DNA of 64,000 bases, from contig OU696592.1 in the NCBI GenBank assembly GCA_916048095.2, forward strand, positions 3,967,427-4,031,426, in the 5' to 3' direction. Shown here in pieces: positions 1 through 12,300 of the stretch. Made by a program: the position numbers and the translations under genes. Every line of letters starts with the position of its first letter. Positions within the stretch are counted from its first letter, which is position 1. This DNA is from Sacculina carcini. Lineage: Eukaryota; Arthropoda; Thecostraca; Sacculinidae. The notes below the pieces were generated by a model, which saw only the letters and a program-made list of their open reading frames with translations, was not told the origin of the DNA and did no database searches.

Positions 1-3000
1 AAGCACGGGCATTTCGCTCGTGATTGCGAGGAGCCGGCGTCGACGTCGACGTCACGCCGCTCGCGAGCTCGGACGAGCCCGGCGGCCCCTGTCAAGGGGC
101 GACGGTGAGTCCCTGCTCTGCGCGTGGACTCATCAGCGGAGCACATTTGGTGCGTCGGGCCCGCCGGGCGATTCGAGGGACGGCCGGTGTATTGACTTCG
201 CGTCGTATGCCGGTCGTTGAAGCTGTTCTCAACGGTCGTTGCTCCCGGTGTCTGGTTGACACGGGAAGTGAGTGCACAATTGTTAGTGCACGGGTGGTGG
301 CGGGTTCACTTCCCCGTCGGGGACGGCCGTTGATTACAGCGGATGGTAGGACTTCTCATGAGACGAAGTCCTGTGACGTAGTAATAGGGCTGCAGGGACA
401 CTGTTTTAGAGTTCCCGGGCTCGTAGTTAAGGGATTAGAAAACCTTGGGGTGGAGTGCCTCCTGGGCAACGATGTTATCGACCATATGGGAGGCGTGACA
501 GTGAAGAGGGGTGTTGACTCTAAATACACCGTTGAGTGGGGGAAACCTTACCCCGAGGGGTGCTGTCGTGCACCGGCGCGTAAGAGTGTGTCTAATAAAT
601 CGACGAAGTGTGTGAGGTTTATGTTGGCAGGTTCCACGGATAGTCCGCAGCCGCTGGAAGTTGTCGACAAGGACTTCGTAGCGTCATTCGCTGAGGGCCG
701 ATGGACGGTGAGCTGGCGGTGGTCTGACAAAGAGCCGGACCAGCTACAGAACAGCGTGGCGGAGTACAGATGTACGAGAGCTCCCGGAGTGAGCAAGAGG
801 TACAATGCCGAGATCCGGAGCTGGATCGAGAAAGGCTGGTTAATCACATGGCACGGCCCAGTAAAGGGGATCATCCCGCTGTTGGCCGTCGTACAGCCGA
901 CGAAAGACAAAGTTCGTCCTGATATGGATTACCGTGAGCTGAACGGCTTTGTCGAGTGTCACACAGGAGATGACGGTGTGTCAGTGTGTGCTGACAAGAT
1001 CAGAGAGTAGAGGCAATGGCAAGGGGAGATCAAGGTAGTTGATCTCAAGTCGGCATACCTTCAGATTCACGTGAGCCGAGATCTGTGGAAGTATCAGGTC
1101 GTGAGGTATAATGGTGTGCATTATTCGTTGACGCGGCTGGGCTTCGGCCTGTCATGTGCACCAAGAATAATGACGCTGATTCTGCGAAAGGTCCTGTCAT
1201 TGGACGAGAAGGTGCGAAAGGCGACAGATCATTATGTCGACGATATCATCGTGAGGACGTCCGATGTGAGCGTGCAGCAGCTTCGGGAGTATCTGCGAAG
1301 GTATGGCTTTGAGACTAAGGAGCCGGAGGGCCTAGATGGGGGTCGATTATTGGGAATTGCTCTGAGGAAGGGACCCGATGGGTGGTTTAATATGTCGAGA
1401 GGGACAGCTCTTCGTGACGCTGCACCTGAATTGACAGGGCTGACCAAGCGTGGGTTGTTCTCCGTATGTGGTCGCTTAGTCGGCCATTACCCCGTTGCCG
1501 GGTGGTTACGCCCTCATTGCAGTTTTTTTGAAACGGTTGGGGTGTGGCGGGTCGTGGGATAACCCGGTGGAGAATGTTGTGTGTGTGCTTGTGTCTGAGC
1601 TGTTCCAGCGTGTTCAGAAAGCGGACCCGGTAAGGGGTCGATGGGACGTGAACGCAGCTGGAGACGTCACTGTATGGACTGCCGCGAGCACGTTGGCGCT
1701 TGGCGTGGTGGTCGAGGTGGACGACTGCATCGTTGAGGATGCTACTTGGCTCCGTAAGAAGACCGACGTTCTACACATCAATGTGTCCGAACTGGAGGCA
1801 ATCGGTCGTGGCATCAATATGGCGATTTCGTGGGGGTTCAAGACGTTTACCGTCGCGACAGACTCGAGGACAGTGCTTAGTTGGATGGACAGCACTGTCG
1901 AGGGGCGCAACCGTGTCCGCACTAAAGGTTCTGCCGAGATGCTGGTGAAGCGCCGACTGGCGGTGATTAAGGAGACGATCGCCGATCATGGCCTGACAGT
2001 TTCTCTCCGGTTTGTCACGACTGTGGAGAATAAAGCTGATCAGATGACCACGGTGGCCAAGAAGTGGCTTGTTCATCGTGACGCTGGTGAGGAGGAGGTG
2101 GCAATATCAGCAGCTATTGCTACGAAGAAGAGCATTAAGGACACCGCTTGGGCGGATCATCTGCCGCATCATTTAGGTGTTGAGAGGACGCTGTACCTGG
2201 GTCAACAATTGCCGAGTGATTTGACGAGAGCTCATGTGAAGGCGGAGTTAGCTGGATGCGAGGCTTGTCAACGTATCGATCCAGCGGTGAGAGAGGAGAA
2301 CCTCGTAGGTCAGGGTAGTCTGGCCGTGGACAGGGACTGGTATCGAGTGGCAGCGGACGTCACTCATTACGAAGCCGGCGTTTACCTGTCGATGGTGGAT
2401 TGTGGTCCATTACGTCTTGCCGGATGGCGCAGATTGCCGAATGAGACGGCGTTGTGCATTATAGCTCAGCTGCGGCAGATTGTGATTGAGCGTGGGCCGT
2501 TTGAGGAGCTGTTACTGGACAACTCTACGGCGTTCCGGTCGGCTGCGATGGAGCAGTTCGTCGACGAGTGGTGCATTTCTTTGCGATTCCGAGCCGCATA
2601 CGCCCCGGGCGGTAACGGGATCGTGGAGCGAAATCACCGTACGATCAAAAGGATCGCAGCGAGGGGACATATTTCCCCGGAGGAGGCGACGTTCTGGTAC
2701 AACGTTACGCCGCGCAAAGAGACTCAGGTGAGCACTATTCCCTCGAGGTGTATTTTCAGATACGAGTGGCGTCTTCCATTTGAGACCGGCCGCAGGGACG
2801 CTGATGACCAGACAACAGCGTTTGCCGTTGGTGACGAGGTGTGGGTGAAAAGGCCGATCCCGTCATGTACAACGCCGTGGACCCTCGGGAAGGTGACCAG
2901 GGTCGTCTCACAGCACGTTGTGTGCGTAGATGGCATGCCGCGCCATGTGCGCGACCTGCGCAAGCGTCGCTGTGCCGGCCATAGTGGAGCCATAGACGAG

Positions 3001-3423
3001 ACCGGCACTCATGGCGACGTGGAACCGACCAGCGGCAGTTGGGATGTGGATGCGACCGGCAATCGCGGAGATGTGGAGGCACCCGGTGGAGCCACCCGGT
3101 GTAGCTTGGACCTGAGCGGTGATGGCGGACGGGACGAGGCGGCCGATAGTCCCGGCGGTGACAGAACACCTGACAGCCTGCCACCTGAGCGTCTGGCTAT
3201 TGGCGAGGGCGTGGATGCGGACCGTGTGTCTGTGGAGCAGGAACCTGGTGAGCCCTCAGAGGACGTGAGTGTACATACTGCTCGAGAGAATGTCGGAGAG
3301 GGCGTCGCGGCTGAGAGAGTCGAGGATGAGGCTGCAGTCGAGCAGCCGAGGCGGTCAACGAGGAGACGTCAACTGCCGGCATGGTTAAACGAGTACGTGT
3401 GTCTATCCGATGATGAAGTTTAA
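1..3423 (+). mobile_element. LTR retrotransposon A, pol region (Ty3/gypsy-like fossil)
   Basis: The 5' part lies outside the window. Domains in order are an aspartic protease near 250-300 (LVDTGSECTIVS), reverse transcriptase about 880-1450 (VRPDMDYRELN, then the catalytic YVDDIIV near 1230-1250), RNase H about 1660-2060 (acidic residues in VSELEAIG and ATDSRT), and integrase about 2150-3000. The integrase shows a zinc-binding HH-CC region, a DDE core with aspartates near 2365 and 2517 and the glutamate of GIVERNH near 2626, and a tail with GDEVWVKRP. A low-complexity acidic tail runs to 3423. The order RT, RNase H, integrase and the DYRELN motif fit Ty3/gypsy; BEL/Pao is less likely. GC content is clearly higher than in the AT-rich blocks further on. 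The element is broken, with about two or three breaks in what is present, and is treated as a fossil. Confidence 0.85.
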
Positions 3424-3480
3424 CCGTGCGTGTTTGCAAGCGTGTTTGTTGTGAGCTTTCAGGTGAAAAGCTGGGGAAGA

Positions 3481-3842
3481 TGTGGCGTTGTTGTCGAGTG
3501 GCGTGCGGTGTGACGTCATAGCGGTTCACTTGAGCCGAGTGGTGCGAGGTATGACGTCGCACGTTACTGCGCGCTGATTGGCCGCGACTTGAGCCTAGTG
3601 CCGGAGGCGTGTATCAGCTGGCGTGTGTGAAGCTGGCTTTGCGAGCGGTCGAGCGTCATTCGGTTGGTGGCCTGTGCCTTATAAGCATCGTTGCCGTGTG
3701 CTCGAGAATATTTCTGCTCGAGTGGACGAATTCTCGTCGTGTGCGCATGTTACCTGCGCGAAGGTGAGAGGGCTTTGCCCCGTTGTTTCTCTGCTTGATT
3801 ACAGTATCCCTCTCTAATACGCCTTTCCTCCTTGTGGCGCCA
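3481..3842 (+). repeat. probable 3' LTR of element A
   Basis: A purine run (AAAAGCTGGGGAAGA) ends at 3480 and looks like a polypurine tract. It is followed directly by TGTGGCG, a typical LTR start. The sequence GGCGCCA ending at 3842 gives a rough inverted match to that start, so I place the right edge there. A right edge near 3890 (GGGGCA) is the alternative. A TATA-like CCTTATAAGC lies near 3677. No second LTR copy is in the window, so the edges are tentative. Confidence 0.45.
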
Positions 3843-4840
3843 TAGCGTGAAGAGGGGCGGTTCTGCGGTGGCAGCGAGCTACATGGGGCACGCATGTGTT
3901 AACAAGTTTCGGCTTCTTCCCGTGTAAACTTTTACATCGAGCTTCTAATGCGACCATTTGTTAGTTGATCAAATTTAGATGCAGCCCATCGAAGTTCATA
4001 TCGAAAATACACATTTCAAAATCATCATTTCGCGTTATTTTATTGCCAACCCTGCATACAGTCGACTGTCGCAAGCAAAAAATGGTTACGTGTGGTCAAC
4101 TAGAGCATTATACGAATATTCTATAGCGTTTTATTATTCAGAATACGAGGTATAGTTGTGAAATCGCCACATTCCGCCATAAGTCAGCACTATCGAGCCT
4201 GAGGTGATCACTCAAAAAAAAATTGCGCTCAAAATTCATACATATGACACTACTCGCACACCCAGGTCATGTACTCGCTATGCGACACGAAAATGAGTCT
4301 CAGATCATCGCGCTTCATGCATGCATTATGCTTCAAGTTATTGTCGGCGACCAATCCAGTATGAGATGTGTTGCACTAGGCGAAATGATGTCATCACCAT
4401 CCCCTCAGGCCGTACACCTGTGCACAGGCAAACATTTAGTGAGTTCACATGTAATACGGTATGAAAGCTGTAGCGAACAGGCCGAGCAAAGAAGTAGTTA
4501 AGATGTATTTCTGATTAAAATACACGAACGTCACGAAAATACAGATTGATTCACAAGGGCACTCTCACGCTCAAAACTCTCTCGCACACAGAACACCACT
4601 TAATCCGCACACTGCAAAAGACACACTGCCGAAAAACAACACATCGCCACACGCCCCCGCAAGCACGACCTCTTCCGTGCCGAGTCGCGGCTCGCCCCAG
4701 CGCCGTTCCTCCGACTCGGCTGCAGCATATTGTTCAAACACACACATACACTCACATACACACAAACGCACTCGCACGTCCACATATTAATCAAACACCG
4801 CGCAGAACTGAAAGTCGGCAAATACTAAACACATACAGAG

Positions 4841-4841
<1 letters not shown>
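3843..4841. other. unassigned intergenic DNA
   Basis: No coding region, RNA gene or repeat with a second copy in the window was recognised. The last 300 bases become rich in CA-containing words that grade into the microsatellite at 4842. Confidence 0.5.

Positions 4842-4908
<67 letters not shown>
4842..4908. repeat. (CA)n microsatellite
   Basis: A nearly pure CA run of about 33 units. Open frames through it are artefacts of the dinucleotide repeat. Confidence 0.97.
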
Positions 4909-5087
4909 CTTACACCTCCTCCTGATTGGCACAATCACACAAATGACCAACTCTAATTCTACTAGACATTTGGCGGATTCTCTCGGATCTTCGCAATGGC
5001 ACTTCACCGCGCACGCCATGATCTGCCTCTGTTTGTTCAGGCCTCGCTGCCGCAACGTCCCGTCCATCTGTATTTACACTTCTTCTT

Positions 5088-6135
5088 CAGCCTACTTCGT
5101 GGTCGAGCGGAATCATGCAGATATACAGTACAGTGTCCAAACACTTCGTGCGATCGTATGATTTCATATGAGGGACCCTGCGGTCAGGGGATAAGCATAC
5201 TGCCGCCGTACCCGCTGCGTGTCGCAAGAGGCGACTAAAAGCGGACCCCTCTGCTTCTTTCCTCCCTGTACTGCCACACCAAGGGGGAGCGATAATCCAA
5301 CAGGGTTAGCACCCCCCTAGGATTAATGCAGCTGTCTCCTACTCTATCCCCTCTACCCGAAAAAAGGCTTCATATGCCGAGTCGGAGGTGAAAGATCAGC
5401 TGTGCAAGGGTTTGAGAGATCCAGGGACTCAACAGGACTCATTTGCAACGTCCAATCAGAGCATTAGATTACGAGCCTTAGTCGCTCTTATAGAAGCACG
5501 TGAAACAAGCGAGCACACACAGCACGTTTTCACGTACGCGGCGAAATCAGCTGTGGTACACGCAAGCTCTATTCAAGCGCACCGTACACCGTTCAGACCG
5601 TACACCGTACCTGTACACGCAAAACGGCATCCAACGGCCGTAGTCAATCGTTTAGCGATGCCAAACCAAACTCATCGGACAAAGACGATGCCCTATGTGA
5701 ATTGTGCGGGCAAAACAGTCTTGAAGCTAAATCAAAGTTCAAGTTTCACCAACAGCATTGTCCTGCGTTCGACTATACTTGTCGTTGTTGCAGCATTCGC
5801 CTGCTCCCTGCTGCGTTTTGTCCGGTGCTAAAACGCACAAGCAGTCTTCGCAACACGCGACATTATTCGCAACAAGCGACAACTTCGCAACTACGCGGCA
5901 GCGATTGATTGATTGATGATTGATTGATGATGCGACGAGTGATTGTTAGTATAATGTAAAAGTAAATAGCCTAATCTAACCTAACCTAACAAGAAAGAGT
6001 AAGATTGCTGGGTCTGAAGCGTAGGCGTAATGGTTCGTAGGCACAGTTGCTAGGTTCCCCATGAAAACAAGGCTACGAGAGCTGCTACTGTTGAGCATTG
6101 CTAGTTGTTGGAACGACTGGTTTATGTAATTGTTT
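5088..6135 (+). repeat. composite repeat S, copy 1 (SINE-like head, gag-like remnant)
   Basis: This block is repeated at 39216-40245 with few differences. It begins CAGCCTACTTCGTGGTCGAG; GTGGTCGAGCGG resembles an A box of tRNA-Ser/Leu type. The core GTCGCAAGAGGCGACTAA near 5220-5240 is a string I associate with conserved domains of invertebrate SINEs (from memory). From about 5390 to 5830 the sequence codes for a gag-like remnant (KDQLCKGLRDPGTQQ, then IEARE) with a cysteine-rich end. This is a broken LTR-element fossil. A short start of the 19-bp TTCGCAACACGCGACAA array follows, then (GATT)n and CTAACCTAACCTAAC near 5971-5990. About 70 bases near 6010-6080 are absent from the other copy. Confidence 0.75.
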
Positions 6136-8569
6136 GACTGGACTGAACCTCAGTCCACTTTCCCGATGCATACGACACAACATATTCACGACCATTCTCC
6201 TCTTGACTGAGAGTGCCTCCCCATCCTCGACTACACTCATCAGTTGTAACCTTAAAACCCAATTTAGTATCAACCGGTCGTACGACGGGATACTCTGCAA
6301 GAGATTTTTTCAAATCATTGAAAGATTTCTCTGCCTCAGCTGTCCTCACATGTTTTGAATTGTTTTGCTAAACACAATCTGTTAAGCCTGAACAACGAAT
6401 ACTGAAATCTGGAATCAGGTGACGATAATATCCGGCCATTCCGACGAAACGCTGTATCTCTTGGATACTTTCTGGCGTTTTATAGTCAACAATAGGAGTT
6501 ACATTACTGGACGCAGGTTTGATACATCCTTTGCTGACAACATGAGATAAAAACGTTACTTCTTCACATGCGATACGACACTTGGAAGCATTAAGTTTTA
6601 TTCCGTGATCATGCAATCTTCTGAAAACTTCTCTCAACACACTCAGATGTTGTTCCATGTTTTCACTTAAAATAAGTGTATCATCAAGATAAACTGCGAC
6701 TGACTTGAAAAGCATATCCCGAAAAATGTTCGTCATTAAATTCTGGTACGTAGCTGGTGCGTTACACAAGCCAAAAGCTAACGTGCAATAACAGTACTGA
6801 CCTTCTTCAGTGACAAAAGCTGTTTTATCTTGGTCTTCCTCCTTTATCTTGACCTGCCAATAAGCCGCTGTCTGGTCTATTTGAGTAAACACAGAGCTAT
6901 TAGGCGAAATGGATGACAAAAGTGACTCAATTCTGGGCATCAGGAAGCGATCCTTCACCGTGCATCTATTCAATTCACGGAAATCCGTACAAAATCTATA
7001 CTTGTCTGTGCTTCGTTTACGAACCAATAAAACAGGGCTTACAAACGGGCTATTCCACTCGCGAATAACATTTTTACTCAACATATCACTGACCTGTTCT
7101 CGAACGACATGTCGCAATGCAGGCGGTACAGGATACGGTTTCCTCTGCTTCGGAGTTTCACTCAGCGTAATACCATGCTCCAAAATCGAAACTTGGCCCA
7201 ATTCTCCTTGTTCGGACATAACTGGATACTCAGCAAGAATTTGACTGACACTGCATCTATCACTTGGTGACATATGAGAAAGATCAACATGTCCTATGAT
7301 GTTCTGTTCGATGGTATGATCAATATCGGCTTCAATATCATCCGGGAGCGACGTGCTAGCGTGTGACTGCACCACACAGCGACAGACAGTAGCAATCGTC
7401 TCTTTCTCGACTGGCCGACCAAATGTCACCACTTGACCAGAGCTAAAATCAATGCTTACTTCAGCAGCACGCAAAAAATATGTTCCCAGTATGACTTCAT
7501 CGTCGCAATCAACAATTACAGCCTCCAGAGACACTGAGTCTTGACCCACGGAAATTTTCGCTGTGCTGGTCCCAGCTACAGGAATAGTCACACTTCTAGA
7601 AACTCCATTGATTTGCTTATTGCATTTAAACAATCTTAGATTAGCTTTTTCAGCAACATGTTGGTTTACCAACGTACTTTCACTACCACTGTCGATAACG
7701 CCTTTAACTTGATGACCATTTACAGAAATATCCAAATGTATGCTTTTTCCGACAAACACTCGTCTGGCTGCTTGCGACGTTGACACATGACAGTACTTGG
7801 CGATATGGCCTCTACTGTTACACTTCCGACACACAGTTCTACAATTCACAGCTGAATGTCCACTCAGCTTGCATTTTTCACAAGTCTGTTTAGCCCTGCA
7901 ATCATTTGCAATATGACCGATTTTGCCATACGTATAAAATTTACGGTTGTGTGATAATTGAACTCTTCTAGCAGTAGGCTCTGATTTTTTGTTCACATGC
8001 AAAAGAGACATATGATGAACTAGTGCGTCAAAAGATTGCATTGACTCACCTGTTAGTTTGTGCGACCACTCTGCAGGTGCACCTTTGGCGGCTTGCACAA
8101 CCACCATACGATTTAACGAATCGGCACTCAGCTCCGGCATTATAGCTTTTATGCGGCATCTCAGCTCTTCCACATATTCACGCGGAGTATCACTTGATTT
8201 CAGTTTTACTTCGTCAAGATTTTGCAACAATTTGGTTTTCATCACCTCAGGCTGTAGAGATTTCAACACATGCTCTTCAACAGCATTCACCACTTCCTCA
8301 TGTGCAGACATCTGCTGCACATTGTGTTCGATTGAGTCTGCCAACCATTCAGACCTGGAGTTTGATCCGATGGCGAAACACAGCAGATCAAATGCAGTTT
8401 GAACATCAACCTTGGTCACTCTCGCGTACCGACGAAACTGAGAGAAGAACAAGGTAGGCTTGTCATACACAAATTTCGGCAAGTCTACATTAGCTAAACG
8501 AAATCTCGCTCCAGTCGGTGCTGATGTTGATGGTGTCGTCTCGTCAGGCATTCTTGCAATATTCCACAC
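6135..8569 (-). mobile_element. LTR retrotransposon B, gag-pol fragment (Ty3/gypsy-like fossil)
   Basis: Read from right to left: a gag region of about 200 residues starting at 8569, two CCHC knuckles (CEKCKLSGHSAVNC and CRKCNSRGHIAKYC, near 7790-7890), an aspartic protease (VIDSGSESTLVN near 7690), reverse transcriptase (KYRFCTDFRELNRCTV near 7000, catalytic YLDDTLI near 6680) and the beginning of RNase H (TTDECSRGWGGTLSQ near 6230). Gag, protease and RT lie in one continuous frame of over 700 codons, an arrangement known in many Ty3/gypsy elements. RNase H is incomplete; integrase and LTRs are not found. The left end is joined directly to repeat S. The element is broken (few breaks within what remains, but incomplete). 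Confidence 0.9.
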
Positions 8570-9543
8570 ATATGTTCACTATCGTCCTCGCGCCGTTTGC
8601 TCAGTGAATCCCACCGCTGGATGTTAACGTTGGCCGAGTTTGGAACAGACGATGTATTGCAAAACGATGCGGCGACATTGGATAAATGAAGAAATTAAAA
8701 CAATAAGAACTAGCACACAAAAATCACACACACAGCGCACGTGGTATCAACACGTATTTCGCACACAGCGGTACAGCTTGGTCACACAGACCGAACACAC
8801 ACAGTGAAGCCTCGCTGAACACTACTAACGCAAACACACTCATACATAACTCTCTTCCCTCCCATGTTATCTCCTCCACGTCCTTATCATCGTTTTCCTC
8901 TTCTCTGCGCAATCATCTCTTTGATAAATCTTTTGATCATGACTCTCACTCTCTTTCTCCTTACGCTTCGCTCTGAGCTGTCATACCGTACCCGTCTCGC
9001 GTGATATATTTACTAGAAGTTTTCTTGTTGTTTTTTATGCTCTTTCTTACTGCCATGTTTCAATTTGGCGGTGTGTGTGCATGAGTATGTTTGTGTGTGT
9101 GTGTGTGTGTTTGTGTGAGTGTGTGTGCTTGTGGATGTGTGTATTTTCCGCATGTTTGTTTTCCCTAAGCGGCGTGTCTTACATATTTGTTTATATTTTT
9201 GCACCAAGATTTCTCTTTTCGCGCGTGTGTTTTAATGTGCGCTATACAAATAAACGTTAATAATACACTCACACAGAAGTAATACAACGCTCTCACAGCT
9301 GGCGCAACTAGCAATCGTTCAATCCTCACAGCCAATCAGCGACGACGCACATGACACACAGACATACAAAGAGACACATACACACAGACATACACACGGG
9401 CAACTTGACGTTCGCTCAGCTACATGACGCGTTATACCTTACACAAACGCTACACATATCAAATGAACGCTACAAATGAACGCGCTACACATATCGAATG
9501 AACACATCGAAATGTACGCAACGCAAATACCAAGCCCATAACA
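8570..9543. other. unassigned DNA with a GT-rich patch
   Basis: This would be upstream of element B's gag, but no LTR edge or primer-binding site was recognised. A degenerate GT run lies at about 9071-9140, and CACA-rich sequence at 9355-9400. No gene seen. Confidence 0.5.
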
Positions 9544-9570
9544 GTATACACTACACCGGCAGTATCAAAT

Positions 9571-9672
9571 ATGGATTTAATGAATAAAGCCTTTAATTGT
9601 CCCTGCCACGACCAAGAATATGGAAACATCTCCAACCAACAAGCAACAAAACAGCTTCTTCAAGAAGATTAA
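9571..9672 (+). CDS. possible small open frame in repeat R head
   Basis: A 33-codon frame begins MDLMNKAFNCPCHDQEYGN. The R copy at 54087 keeps the same start and frame with 38 codons and a few substitutions, and a divergent head copy at about 53995 also begins ATG GAT TTG AAG (MDLKNTASKHP). It could be a captured first exon or a small repeat-encoded peptide. No family is recognised, and the conservation may only reflect common ancestry of the repeat. Confidence 0.2.
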   Translation: MDLMNKAFNCPCHDQEYGNISNQQATKQLLQED

Positions 9673-10533
9673 AGAAGCCATCACTCACTAAACCGGTCCA
9701 AAACAGCTGCAAGAATATGGAAATATCGCCAACCAACAAGCCACAAAACAGCTTCTTCAAGAAGATTCAGGCGAAAAAGTGGTGGCGATTGGTGGTGGCG
9801 AAAAAGTGGTGGATTTAGTTCATGTGAATTTCACAAGTGCGAAATGTGTGTGATCGTGAATAGCTTAAAAAGTGTTGAAACTGATTCTCAATCAAATATA
9901 AGTCCAGCTATTGTGCAACACTAGCTCATCGGATTCAACAACTAGTGAGTTACACAAGCATTAAGTAAAAATTGTCACACCGTTAATAATTGTATAAATC
10001 ACTACTTTGAATTGGCTTGGATTTACTTTGATCCATACTTTGTGTTAGGGCTGTGCTGCAGAATTTATAGCATAATGTAGCCATTTACGGCACCCATAAT
10101 GTGTTGAGTCTCCCTGGGCTCCCTAATATCCTTACCATGAACATTTCGAATGTAGTTCTTCATGTTTCGCCAAGCCCCGCATTTTTTCCTTAACACCCTT
10201 GGCCACCTACCGGAGACCACTGTATATATTCCAATGTCTTCCCAGAGTCAATGTGTTCCGCTGTTATTAGCCTGTGATTTGAACTTTTCAACGCTTGCTA
10301 TGGAAGATTTCTAGCGCTCACAAATGAGCGATCAACGTCCATTATTGTATTTTATCCTTGTTGTTGTGCACTATCCTATCCTTATTATGCTTTCATTATG
10401 TATAAGCAGCAATGATAAACGTATAATACGCACTGTTTAATCATTGTACAAGCTATGAATACACGTTTCATGCATGTGTGTCTACATATACGTGTTGAAA
10501 CCCACACATACACGGACTTTGTTCAAGTTTGTA

Positions 10534-10535
<2 letters not shown>

Positions 10536-10613
<78 letters not shown>
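10536..10613. repeat. (GT)n microsatellite in repeat R
   Basis: Pure GT run. It lies at the same place in R as the runs at 41350-41388 and 55069-55164, so it was present in the ancestral repeat and has changed length since. Confidence 0.95.
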
Positions 10614-10614
<1 letters not shown>

Positions 10615-11093
10615 TTTTACAGTGGCCGCCCTATCACATGCTTAAATCCCGTCTTGCACGATCCTTGCACGCTTGAGTCACGGCAAACACCCCCTCTATC
10701 TCACAAAATGTTCCCCCACCATGTTCACCTGGCATTTTGTATTAACTTTTCGTTGCATGTGAATATTCACATTGAATCATTGATATTTTGTTCACACAGT
10801 GGTTGATTATGTGACTCATGACTAGGGCTACTAAAAATATAAACGTTACATACAGTAATTGTAGTAAACGTTACATAAAGTAATTATAGTAATTGTTTTC
10901 GAGAAAAAGTAATCTTAAACAACTTATGCTTTTGAAAAATTAAATTTTTGCAGTTCTACAAGAAATGATCCCAATCTCTCTGGACTATTTCCCACATTAT
11001 CTTCGTTTTTGTGCAATTTATCCTATACACCAACAAAAAATGACCTATCATTGCAAAAGGAAAAATATCAAGTTATTAAGTGACAAGTTAAGT

Positions 11094-11129
11094 TAAGTTA
11101 AGTTAAGTCAAGTTAAGTTAAGTTAGTTA
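11094..11129. repeat. (TTAAG)n pentanucleotide array
   Basis: About seven units of AAGTT with one interruption. The third R copy has the same array in shorter form near 41860-41880. Confidence 0.85.
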
Positions 11130-11301
11130 AATCGAGTTGTATCAACACTTGTACAACAATTTACTGTTGTATCAACATTCATGCGATACTTTTTCGCTCG
11201 AATTAGCTGATAATGCGATTATTTAATAAAATTTGGGTAGTCATACGCCAAAAAATAATATATTAATGATATATTCAATAAAATAGGTGTAATACATAAT
11301 A

Positions 11302-11690
11302 TGTATTCGGATCCGTGTGGACCCGGATCCGATAATCGGAACCGTGTGGACTCGGATCCGTGTGGACCCGGGTCCGAGAATCGGAACCGTGTGGACTCGG
11401 ATCCGTGCGTACCCGGGTCCGATAATCGGAACCGTGTGGACCCGGGTCCGATAATCGGAACCGTGTGGACTCGGATCCGTGCGGACCCGGGTCCGAGAAT
11501 CGGAATCGTGTGGACTCGGATCCGTGTGGACCCGGTTCCGATAATCGGAACCGTGTGGACCCGGGTCCGATAATCCGAACCGTGTGGACTCGGATCGGTG
11601 CGGACCCGGGTCCGAGAATCGGAATCGTGTGGACTCGGATCGGTGTGGACCCGGTTCCAGAACCGGTTCCGAGTCTCGGACCCGGTTCCA
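11302..11690. repeat. 45-bp minisatellite built of GC-rich palindromes
   Basis: About eight units of 45 bp, with occasional units of 30 bp, made of GGATCCGTGTGGACCC and GATAATCGGAACCGTG words. Sub-blocks are palindromes: GGACCCGGGTCC, GAACCGGTTC. Because periods are multiples of 15, all three minus frames and at least two plus frames stay open, giving peptides such as HGSESTRFRFSDPGP repeated. This is a property of the array, not evidence of a protein. Confidence 0.93.
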
Positions 11691-11746
11691 ATATCCACTT
11701 ATCAGGATCGTCAGATCCGGTTCCGGAACCGGTTCCTGTCCAGCCC

Positions 11747-12300
11747 TGTACAGCATTGTCCTGTGTTCGACTATACTTGTCGTTGTTGCAGCATTGGCCT
11801 GCTCCCTGCTGCGTTTTCTCCGGTGCTAAAACGCACAAGCAATCTTGGCAACACGCGACAATCTTCCCAACACGCGACAATATTCGCAACAAGCGACAAC
11901 TTCGCAACACGCCACAATCTTCGCAAAATGCGACAACCTTCGCAACAAGCGACAACTACGCAACACGCGACAACCTTCGCAACACGCGACAATCTTCGCA
12001 ACAAGAGACAACTTCGCAACAAGCGACAACTTCGCAACACGCGACAATCTTCGCAACACGCGACAATCTTCTCAAAATGCAGCAACCTACGCAACAAGCG
12101 ACAACTTCGCAACACGCGACAATCTTCGCAATACGCGACAACTTCGCAATACGCGACCACTTTCGCAACACGCGCAACTCCGCGAGAATATTCGCAACAA
12201 GCGACAACTTTCGCAACATGCGACAACCTTCGCAACACGCGATCACCTTCGCAACACGCGCAACTCCGCGAGAATATTCGCAACACGCGCGGTTTTGCAC
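11747..12300 (+). repeat. 19-bp minisatellite with leading S-repeat segment, locus 2
   Basis: The first ~85 bases (CAGCATTGTCCTGTGTTCGA onward) match the end of the gag-like remnant in repeat S at 5752 and 39885. Then about 25 units of an 18-19-bp motif, CTTCGCAACACGCGACAA with variants AAGCGAC, AATACGC and AAAATGC, run to about 12300. The unit is open in several frames on both strands, so long open frames here are artefacts. The leader is a fragment of an LTR-element fossil. Confidence 0.9.

Larger units (their letters stand above)
9544..11130 (+). repeat. interspersed repeat R, copy 1
   Basis: Matches 54060-55437 from its first base (GTATACACTACACCGGCAG), and its right part matches 37041-37470 and 41309-41900. 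It contains a short open frame at 9571, two imperfect ~97-bp tandem modules (about 9610-9770), a (GT)n run at 10536-10613, and a well-conserved 3' segment (CAGTGGCCGCCCTATCACAT onward). The family and true ends are unknown. The four copies share mutations patchily, as expected for an old interspersed repeat. Confidence 0.75.

Noticed and set aside
4546-5067. CA/GT-rich open frames, also at 9013-9260, 10455-10676, 12388-12683 and 54965-55287
   Set aside because: Translations are HTHTHT or VCVCVC runs of microsatellites, not proteins.
5088-5160. A tRNA gene at the head of repeat S
   Set aside because: Only an A-box-like word is seen; no good B box or cloverleaf was found.
5971-5990. Telomeric (CCTAA)n sequence, also at 40157-40175
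   Set aside because: Only about three units, and part of the dispersed S repeat, so not evidence of a telomere.
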